From positions 1 to 64,000 of the forward strand of contig CAZMYW010000027.1 in the NCBI GenBank assembly GCA_964570625.1: a stretch of 64,000 bases of DNA, given 5' to 3'. The translations under genes were made by a program, and so were the position numbers. Position 1 is the stretch's first letter. The number at the start of each line of letters is the position of its first letter. Below the pieces are notes generated by a model that made no database searches, was not told where the DNA came from, and worked only from the letters and a program-made list of their open reading frames with translations. This document shows, one piece after another, positions 58,876-64,000 of the stretch. This DNA comes from JBFLXB01 sp964570625. Lineage in GTDB: Bacteria > Nitrospirota > Nitrospiria > 2-01-FULL-66-17.

Positions 58876-59826
58876 GTGCAATCCTCGAAGCGACGCTCCC
58901 GAGGATTGCGCGTGCTTCGAGTTCCCGCTGCATCTAAGTTCCCGGTCCCGCTCATCCTGGTTCTCGTGTTCGCGGCTTCTGGCGCAGGGGCTGAGCCAGT
59001 GACCGTCCGCGACGATCTCGGACAGACGCTGCGCTTCACCACACCTCCGCACCGAATCGTCTCGCTCGCTCCCGGCGTCACCGAGACGCTCTTTCAACTC
59101 GGCCTGGACGACGCCATCGTGGGCGTGTCCGACTTCTGTAACTACCCCGACGCCGCACTGTCCAAGCCCCGAGTGGGGGGTATCAATCCGAATATCGAAG
59201 CCATTGTCGCGCTCAGGCCAGACCTCGTCGTGAGCACCGGCGGAGTGGCCGTGCAGGAGTCGGCCCGACGCTTCAAAGCATTCGGCATCCCGGTGATGGG
59301 GGTCGAAGCCGACTCGGTCGAAGCCATCTTCACACGGATCACCTTGCTCGGCGAAGTCACCGGGCGCCGAGACGCGGCGACCGCGTTGGTGGGCCGGCTT
59401 CGCGAACGCCTTGCCGCGGTTGTCTCCGGTCAATCACCAGGCCCACCGCCACGGGTCTTGTATCTCATCGACGAAAATCCCTACCTCACGGTGGGCCCCA
59501 AGAGTTTTCTCTATGACGTGCTGATCAAATCGGGCGGGCAGCCGTTCGAAACCGGGCGTCACGAATCCTATCCTCGGGTGGGTCTGGAACCCATTATCCG
59601 CTTCGATCCCGAAGTGATTTTTTTCACCGGTGAGTCCGAACGGGTGCCGGAAGCACGCATCGCGGCGTGGCAACGGTGGCACCGGATCACTGCGGTCAAG
59701 ACCGATCGTCTCTATGCGATCCCGCGCGATCTGGTCAATCGACCCGGACCGAGGATTATCGACGCCATCGAGTTTCTGGCCTCAAAAATTCGAACGGTTC
59801 ATGAGGGGGTAGAACCCGCGCCATGA
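58876..59826 (+). CDS. btuF: Cobalamin-binding periplasmic protein BtuF
   Basis: A 316-residue class III ABC binding protein with a signal peptide (ending near ASGAGAEP). It shows the helical backbone typical of BtuF: DDLGQTLRFTTPPHRIVSLA, TETLFQLGLDDAIVGVSDF, RPDLVVSTGG and YPRVGLEPIIRFDPEVIFF. It captures B12 in the periplasm and delivers it to BtuCD. The start GTG 58876 has no strong ribosome-binding site; translation may depend on the riboswitch state. Confidence 0.9.
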   Translation: MQSSKRRSRGLRVLRVPAASKFPVPLILVLVFAASGAGAEPVTVRDDLGQTLRFTTPPHRIVSLAPGVTETLFQLGLDDAIVGVSDFCNYPDAALSKPRVGGINPNIEAIVALRPDLVVSTGGVAVQESARRFKAFGIPVMGVEADSVEAIFTRITLLGEVTGRRDAATALVGRLRERLAAVVSGQSPGPPPRVLYLIDENPYLTVGPKSFLYDVLIKSGGQPFETGRHESYPRVGLEPIIRFDPEVIFFTGESERVPEARIAAWQRWHRITAVKTDRLYAIPRDLVNRPGPRIIDAIEFLASKIRTVHEGVEPAP

Positions 59827-60854
59827 ACACACTCAGTCTCCGGCGCACGATCAGAACGTTGCTCGTCCTGGCCAGTCTGCTCGGCGGGACCGGAATCTTC
59901 GCGCTGTGGCTCGGGACCGAACACATCTCGTTTCACTGGTTACTCGCGATTCTCGCCGGGCGTTACACCCCCGTCTCCCCTTCCGACATGAGCGAAACGA
60001 TCGTGCTGCAGATCCGCGGGCCGCGTATTGTGCTCGCCGCATTGGTCGGCGCGACCTTGGGCCTCACCGGCGCGGTGCTCCAGTCGATCTTGCGGAATCC
60101 CCTCGCGGAACCCCATCTGATCGGGGTGTCCAGCGGTGCTGCACTGGGCGTCATCGTCGCAGGGCTGTTCCCGATCCACCACGCGCTCGCCGGCGCATCC
60201 GCCACCTGGCTCCTCGCCTTTGTCGGGGGAATGACCACATTGGTAGCGCTGTACCGCCTGTCGTCGGTGAATGGACGCATCCGCCCCGAAACCCTCGTGT
60301 TGGCCGGAGTGGTCCTCAACGGCACTCTGTCCGCCGTGATCATGTTCATGACCAGTTATCTCGACCCCTCCAGAATATTCGGCCGAGTGGTGTGGTTGAT
60401 GGGCAATCTCGGATCGGCTGAAGCGGGGCTGCTGTGGGTGATCGGGCCGGTGCTGGCGATTGGGATGGCCTGGTTATGCGTCCAAGGGCGACCCCTCACC
60501 ATCATGACACTGGGCTCGGAAACGGCCCAATCCCTCGGGGTCGACGCTGACCGGGTGATCCGATCCAGTCTAGTCGTGTCCGCCATGATGATCGGCCTGG
60601 TGGTCTCGCTCAGCGGAATGATTGGGTTTGTGGGCATTTTGACCCCGCATATTCTGCGCAGACTCATCGGAACCGATTACCGGTTGCTCCTCCCCGCTTC
60701 GGTGCTGGGCGGCGCCATGTTCTTGATCATTGCGGATACCGTGGCGCGAGTCGCGCTGGCGCCCACTGAACTCCCGGTCGGGGTGATCACCGCGCTCTGC
60801 GGCGGCCCATTTTTCTTATGGCTGCTCGGAAAGAGACGGAGCGTGGTGACCTGA
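59823..60854 (+). CDS. btuC: Cobalamin ABC transporter permease BtuC
   Basis: A 343-residue FecCD-family permease with about ten membrane segments, family motifs LQIRGPRIVLAALVGATLGL, LAEPHLIGVSSGAALG and the ABC-contact region GFVGILTPHILRRLIG. ATG 59823 overlaps btuF by four bases. It forms the channel of the inner-membrane B12 importer. Confidence 0.94.
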   Translation: MNTLSLRRTIRTLLVLASLLGGTGIFALWLGTEHISFHWLLAILAGRYTPVSPSDMSETIVLQIRGPRIVLAALVGATLGLTGAVLQSILRNPLAEPHLIGVSSGAALGVIVAGLFPIHHALAGASATWLLAFVGGMTTLVALYRLSSVNGRIRPETLVLAGVVLNGTLSAVIMFMTSYLDPSRIFGRVVWLMGNLGSAEAGLLWVIGPVLAIGMAWLCVQGRPLTIMTLGSETAQSLGVDADRVIRSSLVVSAMMIGLVVSLSGMIGFVGILTPHILRRLIGTDYRLLLPASVLGGAMFLIIADTVARVALAPTELPVGVITALCGGPFFLWLLGKRRSVVT

Positions 60855-61654
60855 TGCCGACTGGTTCATCGGATCCGATCCTTCGCCTCGAACGCGTCAC
60901 GATGCGATACGGTGCGTCCACGGTCCTCGACGCCGTCAGCCTCGACATCGCGGGGGGCACCATGACCGCGATCATCGGTCCCAACGGGTCCGGCAAGAGC
61001 ACGCTGCTGCGCGTATTGGGCGGCTTGATCCGTCCGGTCTCAGGGGTCGCGAGGTGTACCGAGAAGGATCTCGCCGCGATCTCGCCGCGCGAACGCGCGC
61101 GCCGAATCGCCTATGTGCCTCAAGACACCACGATTCCGTTCGAGTTCTCGGTGCGAGACGTCGTGGCCATGGGCCGCTCACCGTACCTCTCGCCCTGGGG
61201 GTACGAGTCCCGGGCGGATGAGGCCGCGATCCAAGAAGCGATGGACCTGATGGACCTTGGAGCCTTGGCGGATCGGTCGATTCTGGACGTGTCCGGAGGC
61301 GAACGCCAACGCACCGTGATCGCCAGGTCATTGGCACAACAACCCACCGTGCTCTTATTGGACGAACCCGGCGCGAACCTGGACCTTCGCCATCACGTCG
61401 CGTTCCACGCCTTGCTGGAGTGCCTCAACCGCACAGCCGGCCTGACCACGATCACCGTGTCGCACGACCTCAACGCCATGGCGGCTTCACACCACGTGAT
61501 CGCGCTGCTCAACGGGCGCATACACGCGCAAGGGGCTCCCGGTGACGTCTTGACCGAAGGCGTCATCGCCGACGTCTTCGGGTGTCGCGCCATCATCGAC
61601 CCACACCCTCGCACCGGCCAGCCGCGCGTCACGGTGGAGTGGACCGGATCATGA
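60854..61654 (+). CDS. btuD: Cobalamin ABC transporter ATP-binding protein BtuD
   Basis: A 266-residue ABC ATPase: Walker A GPNGSGKST, Q-loop YVPQDTT, signature LDVSGGERQRT, Walker B LLLDEPGANLD and the switch His in VSHDLNA. It starts at ATG 60854, overlapping the btuC stop by one base. A C-terminal extension holds GAPGDVLTEGVIADVFG, as in iron/B12-type importers. Confidence 0.94.
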   Translation: MPTGSSDPILRLERVTMRYGASTVLDAVSLDIAGGTMTAIIGPNGSGKSTLLRVLGGLIRPVSGVARCTEKDLAAISPRERARRIAYVPQDTTIPFEFSVRDVVAMGRSPYLSPWGYESRADEAAIQEAMDLMDLGALADRSILDVSGGERQRTVIARSLAQQPTVLLLDEPGANLDLRHHVAFHALLECLNRTAGLTTITVSHDLNAMAASHHVIALLNGRIHAQGAPGDVLTEGVIADVFGCRAIIDPHPRTGQPRVTVEWTGS

Positions 61655-62454
61655 GACCGCTGCCAAGCTGGCTGGGGATTTCGATCGCGCTCCACGTCGC
61701 ACTGGGCGTTGGCGTATGGGCCGCCGCTCGGACCACCGGGACGTCATCTTCCCCGACCGGTGGGATCTCGGCCGTGGCCGTCATGTTGGTCGAAGCGTCC
61801 GCAGTCCATTGCGACGAGCCGTGCGCTCCTGCTCCCTCTCCCGTCAGGGCGAACAGCCTTCGTTCACCTGCTCGACCCGCGGCTACGGAGGTCGCGCAGA
61901 CCCAGGAGGCAACATCGCCGGAACCTACACCGGATGTCTTGCAGGCTGAATTTCTTCTAGTCCCATCATCCGATTTCGGTCCAAGCCCGAGTCCGCAAGA
62001 GCCAACCGAGACACCTGGTCCTCTCGTCCCCGATGCCTCGGAATTACCCTCTCCGGTTGACGGAGGGCTCACTTCACCGAGCGACCCACCATCCTCTTCT
62101 GTTCTCCGCTCTGAAATAACCACCGGAGACAGCGACGAGCACGATCGTTATCGCCCGATGGTGCTCGCCATTCTTGAGCGCGCAAAGCGTTATCCACTCT
62201 TCGCTCAACGACGCGGGTTTGAAGGCACGGTCGAGATCGCGTTCATCATTGCCCAGGACGGACAGCTCTCAGAGCCAGAGCTGGTCGCCAGCTCAAGACA
62301 CGACGTATTGGACCGAGCCACACTGGACATGGTGCGCCGCGTCGGAACCGTGCCCCCACCGCCCGATCCAGGCCCGCTGCGGTTTGCCGCGCGCATTCAG
62401 TACACCCTCGATACAGAGACTTCATCAACATCCACAAAAGGAGCGTCTCCATGA
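61651..62454 (+). CDS. tonB: TonB energy-transducing protein
   Basis: A 267-residue TonB-type protein: a cytoplasmic start, one N-terminal transmembrane segment (LGISIALHVALGVGVWAA), a long Pro/Ser/Glu-rich periplasmic spacer and a C-terminal TonB domain (ILERAKRYPLFAQRRGFEGT, then VEIAFIIAQDGQLSEPELVA). It links the inner-membrane proton force to the BtuB receptor. Four-base overlaps with btuD and btuB. ExbB/ExbD are not in the window. Confidence 0.92.
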   Translation: MRPLPSWLGISIALHVALGVGVWAAARTTGTSSSPTGGISAVAVMLVEASAVHCDEPCAPAPSPVRANSLRSPARPAATEVAQTQEATSPEPTPDVLQAEFLLVPSSDFGPSPSPQEPTETPGPLVPDASELPSPVDGGLTSPSDPPSSSVLRSEITTGDSDEHDRYRPMVLAILERAKRYPLFAQRRGFEGTVEIAFIIAQDGQLSEPELVASSRHDVLDRATLDMVRRVGTVPPPPDPGPLRFAARIQYTLDTETSSTSTKGASP

Positions 62455-64000
62455 CACGGTCGTCTCTTGTTTCCATTTTCCTCATCGCACTGGCGAGTCA
62501 GTCAGTGGAGCGAGCCTGGGCTCAAAGCAATGCTGCGGCTCCGGACATCATCGTCGAGGGCACCAAAACCGGAACACCAATCTTGCAGATGACCAACGCC
62601 TTCACCGTGATCGACGAAGCGGAGATCAAGAGTTTGCAGGTGCACACGGTGCTCGACGTACTGCGGCACGTCGAAGCCCTGGACGTGGTGCAATCCGGTG
62701 GGCCCGGCGGGATCACGTCGCTGTTCCTGCGCGGCGGCGAGTCGAACCACGTGCTCGTCCTGATCGACGGCATCAAGGTCAACAATCCGACCACGGGCGC
62801 GTTTAATGCCGCAGATCTGGCGGTCAATGGAATCCAGCGTATCGAAGTCATCCGGGGGTCACAAAGTCCCCTCTATGGATCCGAGGCCGTGGCCGGGGTG
62901 ATCAATATCGTGACCAAACCCGGGCGGAAGGACGGAGACGACTCCCTGTCCATCGAAGGCGGGTCGTACAGTACCTGGAGCGGCGCGCTCAACCATTCCG
63001 ACAAGGGGCCGGTCTGGGACCACATGTTGTCGCTGGCCTATTTGGCCAGCAGCGGATTCTCCAGAGCCGACGAAGATCTGGGCAATACCGAACCCGATGG
63101 ATACGCCAACACCAGTTTCTCGGCACGTCTCGGTCGCGGGATGGGAGTCGGCGGACGCCTCGATGTCACCCTGCGTTTGACCGATGCCACCACGGACTAT
63201 GATGACGCCTTTCCAATCGCGGACAGCGCCGCGAAATCGCGGGACAAGGCGGCGGTAACCGGCCTGACGTTTTCCGGGCTGGTCACTCCCTGGTGGGACC
63301 ATCGCCTCACGGTCGGATGGTCACGCAACCATCGCACCAATCAAGACACCGACGCGGGTGACTCGGACACCGACGCCCAGACGCGCCAGGTGGACTGGCA
63401 ACACACGCTCGACGTGGGGCCGGATAATCTCCTCACCGTTGGCTACGAATACCAGAGTGATCTTGGGAGATATGTCGCCGGCTTCGGATCCTACGATGAG
63501 CGTATCGTGACCAATGCGGTGTACGTTCAGGACCAGCTCGCGGTGCTGGACCCCCTGTTCTTCACCGCGGGGGTGCGGTCTGACGGTAACAATCGCTACG
63601 GTCGTCATAACACGTACAAGGTGGGCTCCAGCTTGGCCCTCGCCTCATGGCGCTCGCGACTCTTCGGCAGCTACGCAACCGGATTTCGGGCGCCGAGTCT
63701 CGACGATCTCTTCTTCCCTCCCTTCCCTCCGTTTCCGCCGAGTTCGAATCTTGACCTTGAACCCGAAACGTCTCGGGGATACGAAGCGGGATTCGCCCAC
63801 GAGCTGATCCCTCAGATGATCACCCTCGACGCAACCTATTTTCGTACCAAATACAGTGATCTCATCGCCTTCGATCAGTCATTCGTCCTCGCGAACATCG
63901 ACCGTGCGGATATTACGGGGGTTGAGGTGTCGACCGATGTGACCGCAGGCCCCAAGGCAACCTTCAAAGCCAACTACACCTACACGAGCACACACGACAG
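62451..64000 (+). CDS. btuB: TonB-dependent outer-membrane cobalamin receptor (truncated at window end)
   Basis: A partial CDS of 516 codons so far. A signal peptide (ending near VERAWAQS) is followed by the TonB box region PDIIVEGTKTG, the plug domain with TVLDVLRHVEALDVVQSGGP, FLRGGESNHVLVLIDGIKVN and GSEAVAGVINIVTKPG, then beta-barrel strands (YATGFRAPSLDDLF). The B12 riboswitch and btuFCD upstream support cobalamin as the ligand. An AAAGGAG site precedes ATG 62451. Confidence 0.92.
   Translation, partial: MTRSSLVSIFLIALASQSVERAWAQSNAAAPDIIVEGTKTGTPILQMTNAFTVIDEAEIKSLQVHTVLDVLRHVEALDVVQSGGPGGITSLFLRGGESNHVLVLIDGIKVNNPTTGAFNAADLAVNGIQRIEVIRGSQSPLYGSEAVAGVINIVTKPGRKDGDDSLSIEGGSYSTWSGALNHSDKGPVWDHMLSLAYLASSGFSRADEDLGNTEPDGYANTSFSARLGRGMGVGGRLDVTLRLTDATTDYDDAFPIADSAAKSRDKAAVTGLTFSGLVTPWWDHRLTVGWSRNHRTNQDTDAGDSDTDAQTRQVDWQHTLDVGPDNLLTVGYEYQSDLGRYVAGFGSYDERIVTNAVYVQDQLAVLDPLFFTAGVRSDGNNRYGRHNTYKVGSSLALASWRSRLFGSYATGFRAPSLDDLFFPPFPPFPPSSNLDLEPETSRGYEAGFAHELIPQMITLDATYFRTKYSDLIAFDQSFVLANIDRADITGVEVSTDVTAGPKATFKANYTYTSTHD

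Noticed and set aside
58333..59433. 366-codon minus-strand frame through the riboswitch and btuF
   Set aside because: Antisense to a complete cobalamin riboswitch and btuF; no family match.
1..64000. tRNA, rRNA, CRISPR array, integrase or transposase genes
   Set aside because: None recognised: no TpsiC-type GTTCGA arms with matching stems, no regular direct repeats, and no intI or IS-type transposase motifs.

Overview
This 64 kb window comes from a GC-rich (roughly 60% by eye) Gram-negative bacterial chromosome. The evidence for a Gram-negative cell is genes for Kdo and heptose synthesis, a lauroyl-type lipid A acyltransferase, TonB, a TonB-dependent receptor and LolA-like and LemA lipoproteins. 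The mixture of families (CPXCG protein, DUF2007, PATAN/DUF4388, a PyrR-controlled pyr operon, an AOX/PTOX-like oxidase) and a ~120 bp palindromic repeat resembling one I associate with Nitrospira point to Nitrospirota. That placement is an inference with moderate confidence. No rRNA, tRNA or CRISPR array was seen.

Layout. 1-8.0 kb: mostly single genes (acyltransferase, Tat-exported dienelactone hydrolase, several small zinc or HesB-like proteins, an SDR enzyme, a GAF-GGDEF cyclase, an orphan phage-structural-like protein, DUF429). 8.0-18.4 kb: a decayed response-regulator fragment, GIY-YIG, an AOX-like di-iron oxidase, RF3 (prfC), LemA with two TPM-domain genes, a BaiN-type flavoprotein, a glutathionyl-hydroquinone reductase and a LolA-like protein. 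18.5-32 kb: a perfect sigma70 promoter drives lepA and lepB, followed by a tightly overlapped envelope operon hldA-kdsB-pyrG-kdsA-kdsD-kdsC-lpxL-pgsA-plsY and then a TPR/zinc membrane protein and a PATAN protein. It makes ADP-heptose precursor, CMP-Kdo (pyrG supplies CTP), lipid A acyl chains and phospholipids. A ~120 bp island of about 22% GC ends this block.

32-47.3 kb: ACT and NUMOD3-like proteins, a VOC protein and pyruvate kinase, then on the minus strand a pyrimidine operon pyrR-pyrB-pyrC-carA-carB-greA-(gap)-pyrD-SAM hydroxide adenosyltransferase. Its leader carries a PyrR-binding hairpin and an attenuator whose stem includes the pyrR ribosome-binding site. Directly upstream sits a three-cassette integron-like array (attC sites without an integrase, CALIN) carrying a HIRAN protein, a small membrane protein and a DUF5677-like protein.

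47.4-64 kb: M28 peptidase, class I amidotransferase, a lipoprotein, alpha/beta hydrolase, TPR protein, TfoX-N protein, TrmO, a 934-aa ACP-acyl-AMP ligase-PlsC fusion, a pyrimidine-dimer glycosylase and a MetE-like protein. The window ends with a cobalamin riboswitch controlling btuF-btuC-btuD-tonB-btuB, a complete B12 uptake system across both membranes; btuB runs off the window edge.
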